From Mycobacterium sp. Marseille-P9652 (GTDB lineage: Bacteria; Actinomycetota; Actinomycetes; Mycobacteriales; Mycobacteriaceae): a stretch of 64,000 nucleotides of DNA. Where the stretch lies: positions 1 through 64,000 of the forward strand of contig NZ_CACRUY010000026.1 of assembly GCF_902652685.1 (NCBI RefSeq), given 5' to 3'. This document shows, piece after piece, positions 50,032-58,591 of this stretch. A model generated the notes under the pieces. That model saw nothing but the letters and a program-made list of their open reading frames with translations. It was not told where the DNA came from and did not search any database. How positions within the stretch are numbered: position 1 is the first letter of the stretch; every line of letters begins with the position of its first letter. Both the position numbers and the translations under genes were made by a program.

Positions 50032-50916
50032 TCACGAGCCGGCCGCGCGGCCGGCGAACGCCGTGCGGCATCCCGGGCCGCAGAACCAGTAGTCCGTGCC
50101 GCCCAGCCGAAGGTGGTGGGCGGCCGGTCCGGTCGTCACCGTCATGCCGCACACCGGATCGACGGCCTCCTGCGGGGCGTCGCGCACGGTCACCGGCGCG
50201 GCGAGTCCCCCGCCGCGGATGCCGGCGATCAACTCCGCGGCGATCGACACCGCGATCTCCGCGGGGGTCTTCGCACCGATGTCCAGGCCGACCGGGGTGT
50301 GCACGTGCGCCCGCTCATCCTCGGAGAGGTTGAGCGCGTTCAGGATCGACGCTCCCCGCACCCTGCTGGCCACCAGCCCGATGTAGCGGACCCCGGCGTC
50401 GAGGGCCGCGCGGATGATCTCGCCCTCCGGGCCGCCGTGGCTGGCGATCACCACCGCGGTGGCAGGTTCCCCAGAGCCCGGATCGGCGTCCGTGCGGGCG
50501 TCGTAGCCGAGCACCCCGCACACTGCGACGAGCGCCTCGGCGATCGGGGTCGTCCCGTAGATCCGGATCAGCGGCGCCGGCAGCTGGGGGGTCAGGAAGA
50601 TCTCCAGCGACCCGCCGGACAGGCACGGGTTGACGACGACGCACGCGCCGGGGGCCTCGGGGAAGTGCACGTCGCCGTCGGGCAGCACCCGCAGCAGCAC
50701 GCTCTCGTTCGTCTGCAGCGCGCCCAGCGCCGCCTTACGCACGGAGTTCTGGGCGCACTGCCCACCGACGAAGCCCTCGATTGTGCCGTCCGCCAACAGG
50801 ATCGCCTCGTCACCCGGGCAGGACGACGTGGGCGGTTGGGCGCGCACCACCGTCGCGTGCACGAACGGCGTCCGTGCCGCGATGAGTTGCCGCGCCCGCT
50901 CGCTGATCGTCTGCAT
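50032..50916 (-). CDS. XdhC-like maturation factor fused to a YHS domain
   Basis: A 294-residue protein. The first 240 residues resemble XdhC/CoxI: CPGDEAILLADGTIEGFVGGQCAQ, VVNPCLSGGSLEIFL, AVVIASHGGPEGEIIRAA, GLDIGAKTPAEIAVSIAAEL. The C-terminal 40 residues are a YHS metal-binding domain (DPVCGMTV, YWFCGPGCRTAF). XdhC proteins bind and sulfurate the Mo cofactor before insertion. The YHS cysteines could hold copper for the Mo-Cu site (inference). ATG 50916 overlaps the coxL stop by one base. I see no MobA-like gene between this and coxD, where M. tuberculosis, as I recall, has Rv0371c. Confidence 0.85.
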   Translation of the reverse strand: MQTISERARQLIAARTPFVHATVVRAQPPTSSCPGDEAILLADGTIEGFVGGQCAQNSVRKAALGALQTNESVLLRVLPDGDVHFPEAPGACVVVNPCLSGGSLEIFLTPQLPAPLIRIYGTTPIAEALVAVCGVLGYDARTDADPGSGEPATAVVIASHGGPEGEIIRAALDAGVRYIGLVASRVRGASILNALNLSEDERAHVHTPVGLDIGAKTPAEIAVSIAAELIAGIRGGGLAAPVTVRDAPQEAVDPVCGMTVTTGPAAHHLRLGGTDYWFCGPGCRTAFAGRAAGS

Positions 50917-53315
50917 CAGATTGGTGGCCTCGCCCTGCCCTGCATGGCCTCCCACACCCGCGACGGCGTGAGCGGCATGTCGGCGTGCCGAACCCCGAAC
51001 GGCGTCAGCGCATCCACCACCGCGTTCACCACCGCGGGCGGCGATCCGACGGTCGCCGACTCGCCGATGCCCTTGGCGCCGATCGGATGGTGCGGCGACG
51101 GCGTGACGGTGTGCCCGGTCTCGAGGTGCGGCACCTCCATGGCCGTCGGGATGAGGTAGTCCATCAGCGACCCGCCGAGGCAGTTGCCGTCCTCGTCGAA
51201 GGCGATCATCTCCATCAGCGCCATCCCGATGCCGTCCACGATGCCGCCGTGCACCTGGCCCTCGATGATCATCGGGTTGATGCGGGTGCCGCAGTCGTCG
51301 ACGGCGAGGAACCGGCGCACCTTGACCACCGCCGTGCCCGGGTCCACGTCCACCACGCAGAAGTACGCGCCGTAGGGATAGGTCAGGTTCTCCGGGTTGT
51401 AGCAAACCTCGGCGTCCAGTCCGCCCTCGATGCCCTCGGGCAGGTCGCCGGCGCCGTGCGCGCGCATGGCGATGTCCTGGATCGTCACCGACGCCGCCGG
51501 GTCGCCCTTGACGTGGAAAGTGCCCTTCTCCCACTCCAAGTCGGCGACCGACACCTCGAGCATGCCCGAGCCGATGATCTTCGCCTTGTCGCGCACCTTG
51601 CGGGCCACCAGCGCCGCGGCCCCGCCCGACACCGGCGTCGAGCGGCTGCCGTAGGTGCCCAGCCCGAACGGTGTCTGGTCGGTGTCGCCGTGCACCACCT
51701 CGATGTCGTCGGGCGGGATGCCGAGCTCCTCGGCGACGATCTGCGCGAACGTCGTCTCGTGGCCCTGCCCCTGGCTCTGAACCGACAGGCGCACAACGGC
51801 TTTGCCCGTCGGGTGCACGCGCAGCTCGCACCCGTCGGCCATGCCGAGGCCGAGGATGTCCATGTCCTTGCGCGGCCCGGCGCCGACGGCCTCGGTGAAG
51901 AACGACATGCCGATGCCCATCAGCTCGCCGCGCGCCCGGCGCTCCTTCTGCTCGGCGCGCAGTGCGTCGTAGCCGATCATGTCCATGGCCTTGCGCATGG
52001 TCGCCTCGTAGTCGCCCGAGTCGTAGGTCCAGCCGGTCTTGCTCTGGTACGGGAACTGGTCGGGCCGCAACAGGTTCCGCAGCCGCAGCTCGGCGGGGTC
52101 CATCTTGAGGTCGAAGGCCAGGCAGTCGACCAGGCGCTCGACGAAGTACACCGCCTCGGTGATCCGGAACGAGCACGCGTAGGCCACCCCGCCGGGCGCC
52201 TTGTTCGTGTACACCGCGGTCATGTGGCAGTAGGCGGCTTCGAGGTCGTAGCTGCCGGTGAACACCCCGAAGAACCCGGCCGGATACTTCGTCGGCGCCG
52301 CCTGCCCGTTGAACGCGCCGTGATCGGCCAGCACGTTGGACCGGATCGCCAGGATCTTGCCGTCCCTCGTGGCGGCGATCTCGCCGACCATGATGTAGTC
52401 GCGCGCGAAACTGGTGGACGTCAGGTTTTCGCTGCGGTCCTCCATCCACTTGACCGGCCTGCCCAGCACCAGCGAGCCGACGATCGCGCAGACGTAGCCC
52501 GGGTAGATCGGCACCTTGTTGCCGAAGCCCCCGCCGATGTCGGGCGAGATCACGCGGATCTTGTGCTCGGGCAGACCCGCGACCAAGGCGTAGAGGGTGC
52601 GGTGCGCGTGCGGCGCCTGCGAGGTCGTCCACAGCGTGAGCTTGCCCGTGACCGGGTCCAAATCGGCCACCGCGCCACAGGTTTCCATCGGGGCGGGATG
52701 CACGCGCGGGTAGACCATCTCCTGCTTGACGACGACGTCGGCGCGCGCGAACGCCGCCTCGGTGGCCGCGGCGTCGCCGGTCTCCCAGTCGAAGATGTGG
52801 TTGTCCTTCTTGCCGTCCAGGTCGGTGCGGATCACCGGTGCCGACGGGTCGAGGGCGGTGCGCACGTCGACGATGGGATCCAACGGGTCGTACTCGACGT
52901 CGATGAGTTCCAGCGCGTCGCGGGCCGAATAGCGGTCCTCGGCAACGACGAACGCGACCTCCTGACCCTGGAACCGCACCTTGTCGGTGGCCAGCACGGC
53001 CTGTACGTCGTTGGACAGCGTCGGCATCCAGGCCAGGCCCTTCTCGGCCAGGTCCGCACCCGTCACCACCGCCTTGACCTTCGGATGGGCAAGGGCCGCA
53101 GTCGAATCGATGCCGACGATGCGGGCGTGGGCGTACGGCGAACGCAGGATCGCCAGGTGCAGCATGCCCGGCAGGGTGACGTCGTCGACGTAGGTGCCGC
53201 GGCCGCGGATGAAGCGCGGGTCCTCCTTGCGCAGCATCCGGCCGTGGCCGCACGGCTTCTGGTCGTTGTCGATGGAGTCTTCGGGTGACGGTGGCCTGGA
53301 CTCGATGGTGGTCAT
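50916..53315 (-). CDS. coxL: CO dehydrogenase large subunit CoxL, form I
   Basis: A 799-residue molybdenum-copper subunit. The loop GGVAYACSFR (Cys381) is the AYxCSFR signature of form I, CO-oxidising enzymes. The catalytic Glu752 lies in GAKGIGESATVGSPPAV, and IGGGFGNKVPIYPG binds the cofactor. It oxidises CO to CO2 and passes electrons via CoxS and CoxM to the respiratory chain, allowing survival on atmospheric CO. ATG 53315 overlaps the coxS stop (ATGA). Confidence 0.97.
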   Translation of the reverse strand: MTTIESRPPSPEDSIDNDQKPCGHGRMLRKEDPRFIRGRGTYVDDVTLPGMLHLAILRSPYAHARIVGIDSTAALAHPKVKAVVTGADLAEKGLAWMPTLSNDVQAVLATDKVRFQGQEVAFVVAEDRYSARDALELIDVEYDPLDPIVDVRTALDPSAPVIRTDLDGKKDNHIFDWETGDAAATEAAFARADVVVKQEMVYPRVHPAPMETCGAVADLDPVTGKLTLWTTSQAPHAHRTLYALVAGLPEHKIRVISPDIGGGFGNKVPIYPGYVCAIVGSLVLGRPVKWMEDRSENLTSTSFARDYIMVGEIAATRDGKILAIRSNVLADHGAFNGQAAPTKYPAGFFGVFTGSYDLEAAYCHMTAVYTNKAPGGVAYACSFRITEAVYFVERLVDCLAFDLKMDPAELRLRNLLRPDQFPYQSKTGWTYDSGDYEATMRKAMDMIGYDALRAEQKERRARGELMGIGMSFFTEAVGAGPRKDMDILGLGMADGCELRVHPTGKAVVRLSVQSQGQGHETTFAQIVAEELGIPPDDIEVVHGDTDQTPFGLGTYGSRSTPVSGGAAALVARKVRDKAKIIGSGMLEVSVADLEWEKGTFHVKGDPAASVTIQDIAMRAHGAGDLPEGIEGGLDAEVCYNPENLTYPYGAYFCVVDVDPGTAVVKVRRFLAVDDCGTRINPMIIEGQVHGGIVDGIGMALMEMIAFDEDGNCLGGSLMDYLIPTAMEVPHLETGHTVTPSPHHPIGAKGIGESATVGSPPAVVNAVVDALTPFGVRHADMPLTPSRVWEAMQGRARPPI

Positions 53316-53788
53316 GACTGTGCCTCCGCCGCAGCGTGATTGGCGGCCCACTGGATCGACCGCACGATGGTCGTGTATCCCGTACAGCGGCAGATTTGCC
53401 CGGAGATCGCCTCGCGGATGGTCTCCTCGTCCGGGTTGGGGTCGCGGTCGAGCAGGGCGCGGGCGGTGATCATCATGCCCGGGGTGCAGAAACCGCATTG
53501 CAGTCCGTGGCAGCGCATGAAACCTTCCTGCACCGGGTCGAGCTGGCCGTTGGACGCCAGTCCCTCGACGGTGCGCACGCTGTGGCCCGACGCCATCACG
53601 GCGAGCATCGTGCAGGACTTCACCGGCACCCCGTCGACCTCGACCACGCACGTGCCGCAGTTGCTGGTGTCGCAGCCCCAGTGGGTTCCGGTGAGCCGCA
53701 GCTGATCCCGCAGGAAATGCACCAGCAGCATGCGGGGTTCGACGTCGGCGCTCACCTGTTCGCCGTTGACGGTCATGGTGACGTGCAT
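53312..53788 (-). CDS. coxS: CO dehydrogenase iron-sulfur subunit CoxS
   Basis: A 158-residue protein with two 2Fe-2S clusters: Cys39, 44, 47, 59 (WGCDTSNCGTCV, KSCTM) and Cys98, 101, 133, 135 (LQCGFCTPGM, QICRCTGYT). It passes electrons from the Mo-Cu site to the FAD of CoxM. ATG 53788 is 6 bases past the coxM stop. Confidence 0.96.
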   Translation of the reverse strand: MHVTMTVNGEQVSADVEPRMLLVHFLRDQLRLTGTHWGCDTSNCGTCVVEVDGVPVKSCTMLAVMASGHSVRTVEGLASNGQLDPVQEGFMRCHGLQCGFCTPGMMITARALLDRDPNPDEETIREAISGQICRCTGYTTIVRSIQWAANHAAAEAQS

Positions 53789-53794
53789 GGCTAG

Positions 53795-54673
53795 TTAGTT
53801 CCCTTCTGCCCGCACGCGTTCGGCCGCGGTGCGCAGCGTGCGGATGGTCAATTCAGAGGCGAGGTGCCGCTTGTATTCCGCGGTGCCGCGGACGTCGGTC
53901 GCCGGCTCGCAGGCCTGCGCGGCCAGGCGACCGGCCTCGGCGAAGGTCTCGTCCGTGGCGGGCCGGCCGACCAGCGCGGCCGCGGCCTCGCGCAGGGCGG
54001 CCCGGTCGGCGTTCACCGCGGTCAGGCCGAGCCGGGCGGCCGCGATCGTGGACCCGTCCAGGGTCAGCGCCGCGCCCGCGGCAGTGACGGCCCAGTCTCC
54101 GACCCGCCGCTCCACCTTGGCGTACGCGCTGGAGGTGTTGTGCCGCAACGGGATCCGCACCTCGATCAGCATCTCGTTGGGCGCGACCGCCGTCTCGTAG
54201 GGGCCGACCACGAAGTCGTCGATCGCGACCTCGCGTTCACCGGACGGCCCGCGGACCAGGCAGACCGCGTCCAGCACCTCGCACACCGTCGAGAGGTCCT
54301 CGGCCGGGTCGGCCTGGCACAGCGATCCGCCGAGCGTGCCTCGGTTGCGGACGACCGGGTCGGCGATCACCTTCTCGGCGTCGCGGAAGATGGGGCAGAC
54401 GGCGGCCAGGGTGTCGGATTCCAGGATCTCGCGGTGCCGCGTCATCGCCCCGATCCGGACGAGCGTCGGGTCGGTGATCACATAACCGAGCTCGAGCGCC
54501 AGGTCGTTGATGTCGATGAGGTACTCGGGGTTGGCGATGCGCAGCTTCATCATCGGCAGCAGGCTGTGCCCGCCGGCGACGATGCGCGCACCCTCCCCGA
54601 GCCGGTCGAGCAGTCCGATCGCATGGTCGACGCTCGTCGCGCGTTCGTATTCGAAGGGCCCGGGCACTTGCAT
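53795..54673 (-). CDS. coxM: CO dehydrogenase FAD subunit CoxM
   Basis: A 292-residue flavoprotein: MQVPGPFEYERATSVDHAI at the start, FAD motifs IVAGGHSLLPMMKLR and RNRGTLGGSLCQADPAEDL. Electrons leave the enzyme here. ATG 54673 has a strong AAGGAGGTG before it, so the longer frame to 54757 is rejected. First gene of the coxM-S-L operon; a 39-base repeat and a palindrome lie upstream. Confidence 0.95.
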   Translation of the reverse strand: MQVPGPFEYERATSVDHAIGLLDRLGEGARIVAGGHSLLPMMKLRIANPEYLIDINDLALELGYVITDPTLVRIGAMTRHREILESDTLAAVCPIFRDAEKVIADPVVRNRGTLGGSLCQADPAEDLSTVCEVLDAVCLVRGPSGEREVAIDDFVVGPYETAVAPNEMLIEVRIPLRHNTSSAYAKVERRVGDWAVTAAGAALTLDGSTIAAARLGLTAVNADRAALREAAAALVGRPATDETFAEAGRLAAQACEPATDVRGTAEYKRHLASELTIRTLRTAAERVRAEGN

Positions 54674-54700
54674 GTGACGCACCTCCTTGTGCGACTGACG

Positions 54701-54739
54701 GCGACCCGCCGCGCCCAGCTCCGCCGCGCTCGCGATCGC
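54701..54739. repeat. 39-base intergenic repeat, copy 2
   Basis: Matches the copy at 21551-21589 at 36 of 39 positions. It lies in the leader region of coxM, between the XdhC gene and coxM. The copies are 33 kb apart and unrelated in gene context. Confidence 0.7.
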
Positions 54740-54785
54740 CTCCCGAGGGATGGGCACCCCAGTGTCGACCCGCCTGACCTGGGCG

Positions 54786-55937
54786 TCAATAGCGAGTTAA
54801 GTGATCCTTTAACTCGCGCGCCTCGTGGTGGATGCGGCCGGCCGTCTCGGCCAGGGGGCGGCCCCCGCCGCCCCAGCGCTTGGCGATGATGTCGGCGGCG
54901 ATCGAGACGGCCGTCTCCTCCGGGGTGCGCGCGCCCAGGTCGAGTCCGATCGGGCTCGACAGCCGGCTCAGCTCGGCGTCGGTCAACCCGGCTTCGCGGA
55001 GCCGGCTCATCCGGTCGTCGTGGGTGCGGCGCGACCCCATCGCGCCGACGTACCCGACCCGGGGCAGCCGCAGCGCGACCTCGAGCACCGGCACGTCGAA
55101 CTTGGGGTCGTGGGTCAGCACGCAGATCACCGTCGTCGCGTCGATGGCGCCGGCTTCCGCCTGGGCGGCCAGGTACCGGTGCGGCCAGTCGACGACGACG
55201 CTCTCGGCGGTCGGGAAGCGCGCCGGCGTGGCGAACACCGCGCGGGCGTCGCAGACGGTGACGCGGTAGCCGAGGAAGGAGCCCTGCTGCGCGAGCGCGG
55301 CGGCGAAGTCGATGGCGCCGAACACCAGCATCCGGGGCCGCGGGGCGTAGCTGCAGACGAACACCTCCATGCCCGCGCCGAGCCGCTGCCCGTCGGGCCC
55401 GTACTCGAGGACGTCGCTGCGGCCCACCGCGAGCAGGCCGCGCGCGTCGTCGGTGACGGCGTCGACGGCGCGCGCCGAGCCCAGGGAGCCGGCCGCGGCG
55501 TCGGGCCGGATGACCAGCCGCCGGCCGACCCGCCGCGCGTCCGGGTGGGAGATGACGGTCGCGACCGCGACCGCCCGATGCTCGCCGATGTCGTCGGCCA
55601 CCGCGCCGAGTTCGGGAAAGCTGGCCCGCGACACGGACTCGACGAAGACGTCGATGATCCCCCCACAGGTCAGCCCGACCGCGAACGCGTCACCGTCGCT
55701 GACGCCGTAGCGCTCCAGCCGCGGCGTGCCGGTTTGCGCCACCTCGGTGGCGATCTCGTACACGGCGCCCTCCACGCAGCCGCCCGACACCGAGCCGGCG
55801 ACCGACCCGTCCGGCGCCACCACCATCGCGGCGCCCGGCTGACGCGGCGCCGACCGGAACGTCCGCACCACGGTGGCCAACCCCGCGGTGTCACCCGCGC
55901 GCCAGATCGGCAGCAGGTCGGCAAGCACGTCGCGCAC
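54786..55937 (-). CDS. XdhC/CoxI-family protein (Rv0376c-like)
   Basis: A 383-residue Mo-cofactor maturation protein. The N-terminal XdhC domain has TFRSAPRQPGAAMVV and VSGGCVEGAVYE; the C-terminal Rossmann domain has MLVFGAIDFAAALA, VCVLTHDPKFD, VGYVGAMGSRRTHDDR and GLDLGARTPEETAVSIAADIIA. GTG 55937 is taken as start; the frame also opens at TTG 55946. TACGTT lies 7 bases upstream, in keeping with a leaderless mRNA. Second XdhC-like protein of the cluster, without YHS. Confidence 0.88.
   Translation of the reverse strand: MRDVLADLLPIWRAGDTAGLATVVRTFRSAPRQPGAAMVVAPDGSVAGSVSGGCVEGAVYEIATEVAQTGTPRLERYGVSDGDAFAVGLTCGGIIDVFVESVSRASFPELGAVADDIGEHRAVAVATVISHPDARRVGRRLVIRPDAAAGSLGSARAVDAVTDDARGLLAVGRSDVLEYGPDGQRLGAGMEVFVCSYAPRPRMLVFGAIDFAAALAQQGSFLGYRVTVCDARAVFATPARFPTAESVVVDWPHRYLAAQAEAGAIDATTVICVLTHDPKFDVPVLEVALRLPRVGYVGAMGSRRTHDDRMSRLREAGLTDAELSRLSSPIGLDLGARTPEETAVSIAADIIAKRWGGGGRPLAETAGRIHHEARELKDHLTRY
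54792..54817. promoter_or_regulatory. Palindrome upstream of coxM, possible LysR site
   Basis: GCGAGTTAA and TTAACTCGC are perfect inverted copies with an 8-base spacer; the centre reads T-N11-A, the LysR-type core. It lies inside the last codons of the second xdhC gene, 119 bases upstream of the coxM start. It could also end the xdhC transcript. Confidence 0.5.
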
Positions 55938-55944
55938 GCATCCC

Positions 55945-55954
55945 AACGTAAGCT
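55945..55954. promoter_or_regulatory. Overlapping divergent -10 boxes
   Basis: Minus strand TACGTT (55950-55945) is 7 bases from the xdhC GTG; plus strand TAAGCT (55949-55954) is 6 bases from the LysR GTG. They share two base pairs, so both promoters cannot be used at once. The entire gap is 23 bases. Confidence 0.55.
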
Positions 55955-55960
55955 CTTGGC

Positions 55961-56926
55961 GTGACTCCGGCTCAACTTCGGGCCTATTCGGCGGTGGTGC
56001 GTCTTGGCTCGGTGCGGGCGGCCGCGACCGAGCTCGGGCTCTCCGATGCGGGGGTCTCGATGCACATCGCGGCGCTGCGCAAGGAGCTCGACGACGCGCT
56101 GTTCACCCGGACGGGAGCCGGGCTGGCGTTCACGCCCGGCGGGCTGCGCCTGGCCAGCCGCGCGGTCGAAATCCTCGGCCTGCAGCAGCAAACGGCGATC
56201 GAGGTCAACGAGGCCGCCCACGGCCGGCGGTTGCTGCGCATCGCGGCGTCCACCGCCTTCGCCGAGCACGCCGCGCCCGGCCTCATCGAACTGTTCTCGT
56301 CGCGGGCCGACGACCTGTCGGTGGAGCTGAGCGTGCACCCCACGAGCCGGTTCCGCGACCTGATCGGTTCGCGCGCCGTGGACATCGCGATCGGCCCGGC
56401 CACCGAATCCTGGGTGAGCCCGGTCGGCTCGCTCGTCGTGAAGCCCTTCCTCAAATACCAGATCATCACCGTCGTGGGGCCGAACAGCCCACTCGCCGTG
56501 GGTGTTCCGGCCCCGGCGCTGTTGCGCCAGCAGCAGTGGATGCTGGGCCCGGCCGCGGGCGGCACGGACGGTGAGATAGCAAACATGCTGCGCGCCTTGG
56601 CGATTCCGGAGTCACAACAGCGGATCTTCCAGAGCGACGCCGCCGCGCTGGAGGAGGTGCAGCGCGTGGGTGGCGTCGCGCTGACGATCGGCTTCCCGGT
56701 GGCCAAGGACCTTGCGGCCGGGCGGCTGATCCGCCTGAGCGGTCCGGGACTTGAGCGCTCGGGCGAATGGTGCGCGGCGACGCTGCCGCCGTCGGCCCGA
56801 CAACCCGCCGTGTCGGAGTTGGTCAGCTTCATCACCACGCCGCGCTGCACGCAGGCGATGATCCGGGGCTCCGGCGTCGGGGTCACCCGGTTTCGACCCA
56901 AAGTCCATGTGACGCTGTGGAGTTGA
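55961..56926 (+). CDS. LysR-type regulator (Rv0377-like)
   Basis: A 321-residue LysR regulator. The winged helix-turn-helix is at the N-terminus (LRAYSAVVRLGSVRAAATELGLSDAGVSMHIAALRKEL), followed by a substrate-binding domain (AVDIAIGPATESWV, FPVAKDLAAGRLIRL). Its divergence from the xdhC-cox block makes it the likely regulator of CO oxidation. The effector is unknown. GTG 55961. Confidence 0.9.
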   Translation: MTPAQLRAYSAVVRLGSVRAAATELGLSDAGVSMHIAALRKELDDALFTRTGAGLAFTPGGLRLASRAVEILGLQQQTAIEVNEAAHGRRLLRIAASTAFAEHAAPGLIELFSSRADDLSVELSVHPTSRFRDLIGSRAVDIAIGPATESWVSPVGSLVVKPFLKYQIITVVGPNSPLAVGVPAPALLRQQQWMLGPAAGGTDGEIANMLRALAIPESQQRIFQSDAAALEEVQRVGGVALTIGFPVAKDLAAGRLIRLSGPGLERSGEWCAATLPPSARQPAVSELVSFITTPRCTQAMIRGSGVGVTRFRPKVHVTLWS

Positions 56927-56945
56927 GTGTGTAGCTCGCGGTTCG

Positions 56946-57020
56946 CGAGTGAATCCTGGGCGACGACACGCCGACGAAGGCCGCCACCACTTCACCCGGG
57001 AAGCCAGGGATTCACACTCG
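56946..57020. repeat. Imperfect inverted repeat in convergent gap
   Basis: CGAGTGAATCCTGG (56946-56959) and CCAGGGATTCACACTCG (57004-57020) are inverted copies with two small bulges, 44 bases apart, between the LysR and rRNA methyltransferase genes (gap 56927-57026). Possible bidirectional terminator or relic of a small element. Confidence 0.4.
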
Positions 57021-57026
57021 ACGGGC

Positions 57027-57671
57027 CTACCACGCCCGGCCGAGGTCCGCGTGCCGGCGGATCCAGGCGTGCATGGCGATCCCGGCGGCGACGCCGGCGT
57101 TGATGCTGCGCGTCGACCCGAACTGCGCGATCGACACGGTGAGCGAGGCGCCGTCACGGATGCCCTCGGTGATGCCGGGCCCCTCCTGGCCGAACACCAA
57201 CAGGCACTCCCGGGGCAGCTCCACCTCCTCCAGCCGCGCCGCGCCCGGCACGTTGTCGACCGCCACCACGGTCAGCCCGGCGCCGGCCGCGAAGTCCAGC
57301 AGTTCGGCGATGCCGTCGTGGTGGCGCAGCCGCTGATAGCGGTCGGTCACCATGGCGCCGCGGCGATTCCAGCGCCGCCGCCCGACGATGTGCACGGTGT
57401 GCACCGCGAACGCGTTGGCGGTGCGCACCACCGAGCCGATGTTGGCGTCGTGCCCGAAGTTCTCGATCGCCACGTGCAACGGGTGCCGCCGCCGGTCGAT
57501 GTCGGCGACGATCGCTTCCCGCGTCCAGTACCGGTAGGCGTCGACGACGTTGCGGGAATCGCCGTCGCGCAACAGGTTCGGGTCATACCGCGGATCGTCG
57601 GGCGGTTCCCCGGCCCACGGGCCGACGCCGGCGGCCGGGGCGCCCCATTCCGTCGGGCCGGGATCGCTCAT
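57027..57671 (-). CDS. SpoU-type RNA methyltransferase (Rv0380c-like)
   Basis: A 214-residue SPOUT methyltransferase: AIENFGHDANIGSVVRTANAF (motif 1), CLLVFGQEGPGITEG (motif 2) and QFGSTRSINAGVAAGIAMHAW (motif 3). It would 2'-O-methylate tRNA or rRNA; the target is unknown. ATG 57671 overlaps the upstream stop (ATGA) and is chosen over GTG/ATG four codons earlier. Confidence 0.9.
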   Translation of the reverse strand: MSDPGPTEWGAPAAGVGPWAGEPPDDPRYDPNLLRDGDSRNVVDAYRYWTREAIVADIDRRRHPLHVAIENFGHDANIGSVVRTANAFAVHTVHIVGRRRWNRRGAMVTDRYQRLRHHDGIAELLDFAAGAGLTVVAVDNVPGAARLEEVELPRECLLVFGQEGPGITEGIRDGASLTVSIAQFGSTRSINAGVAAGIAMHAWIRRHADLGRAW

Positions 57672-58570
57672 CGCTGCGTCCACACCCCGGCGTGCGTGCC
57701 GTCGACGGCCACCGTCGCGTAGAGCAGCGCCTCGTTGATTTCACCCTGCGTGCACAACGAGGCGGTGAGATGCACGGAGTCCAGCGACGCGTCGGGCAGG
57801 ACCAGAACCGACGACCCGTACACCGCGCAGGCCGGGTTCAGCCCCCGGCCGGGGACGGTCGGCGAGGCCAGCAGCATCATCGGGCCGCCGCGCTTGGCCG
57901 AGTCCTCGCGGTAGCGGTCGGCCACGGCGTCGGCCTCCAGCCCCAGCAGCATGTAGCCGTTGCCGGTGAACGCGGTGGGGTCGCCGAGCTGCGCCTGGGT
58001 GATCGGCTTTCCGTCGGCGCGCCAGGCCGTCAGCGTCGTGGTCTTCACCGTCAGGCCGGTGTCGTTGGCGTTGGTCGGCATCAGACCGACGGGGAATGCC
58101 GCCGGGTACGCCGCCGACGTGTTCGGGATCCGGTCGCGCGGGGAGTAGACGTAGACCCCGCGGACCTGGCTGCGGTCCTTGAGGGGGCCGAGGCAGACCG
58201 TGCCGGTGAGCCGGTCGCGGGGGGCCGAGAGCGCCGAGCGGACATCCCGCACACCGGCGCCCGCGTTGTCGCAGCTGCCGAGCCCGGTCGCCTCCATCGG
58301 GTGGGCCAGCGCGCCGTAGAGCCCGAAGCGGACGTCCTCGGCGGCGGCGTGCGGCGCCTTCGGGTCGGCCGCGGACCCGTCGACGTCGACCAGTACGTAG
58401 TCGCCGTCCCAGCGCAGGTTCGACACCGAGATGTTCCAGCCCAGCAGCGCCAGCGACTCGCCGAGGCGGGCGCCCTGCGCGCCGTACGGGCTCGCGGCAT
58501 GGTGCGAATCCGAGCAGCTCACCAGGACAGCGAGGGCGGCGAGCGCTCGGAGGGCGCGGCTAAATCTCAT
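57668..58570 (-). CDS. Putative lipoprotein (Rv0381c-like)
   Basis: A 300-residue exported protein with signal peptide and probable lipobox LVSC (Cys19). The mature part is beta-rich: VSNLRWDGDYVLVDVDGSA, VRGVYVYSPRDRIPN, YMLLGLEADAVADRYRED and ASLCTQGEINEALLYATV. No known domain. Second to last in a run with pyrE upstream. Confidence 0.78.
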   Translation of the reverse strand: MRFSRALRALAALAVLVSCSDSHHAASPYGAQGARLGESLALLGWNISVSNLRWDGDYVLVDVDGSAADPKAPHAAAEDVRFGLYGALAHPMEATGLGSCDNAGAGVRDVRSALSAPRDRLTGTVCLGPLKDRSQVRGVYVYSPRDRIPNTSAAYPAAFPVGLMPTNANDTGLTVKTTTLTAWRADGKPITQAQLGDPTAFTGNGYMLLGLEADAVADRYREDSAKRGGPMMLLASPTVPGRGLNPACAVYGSSVLVLPDASLDSVHLTASLCTQGEINEALLYATVAVDGTHAGVWTQR

Positions 58571-58591
58571 CGGTCACGGAAAGCGAAGGGC

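Noticed and set aside
50917-53253. Long upstream extension of the XdhC/YHS frame
   Set aside because: It lies in a second frame of coxL, whose product is certain; the real start is ATG 50916.
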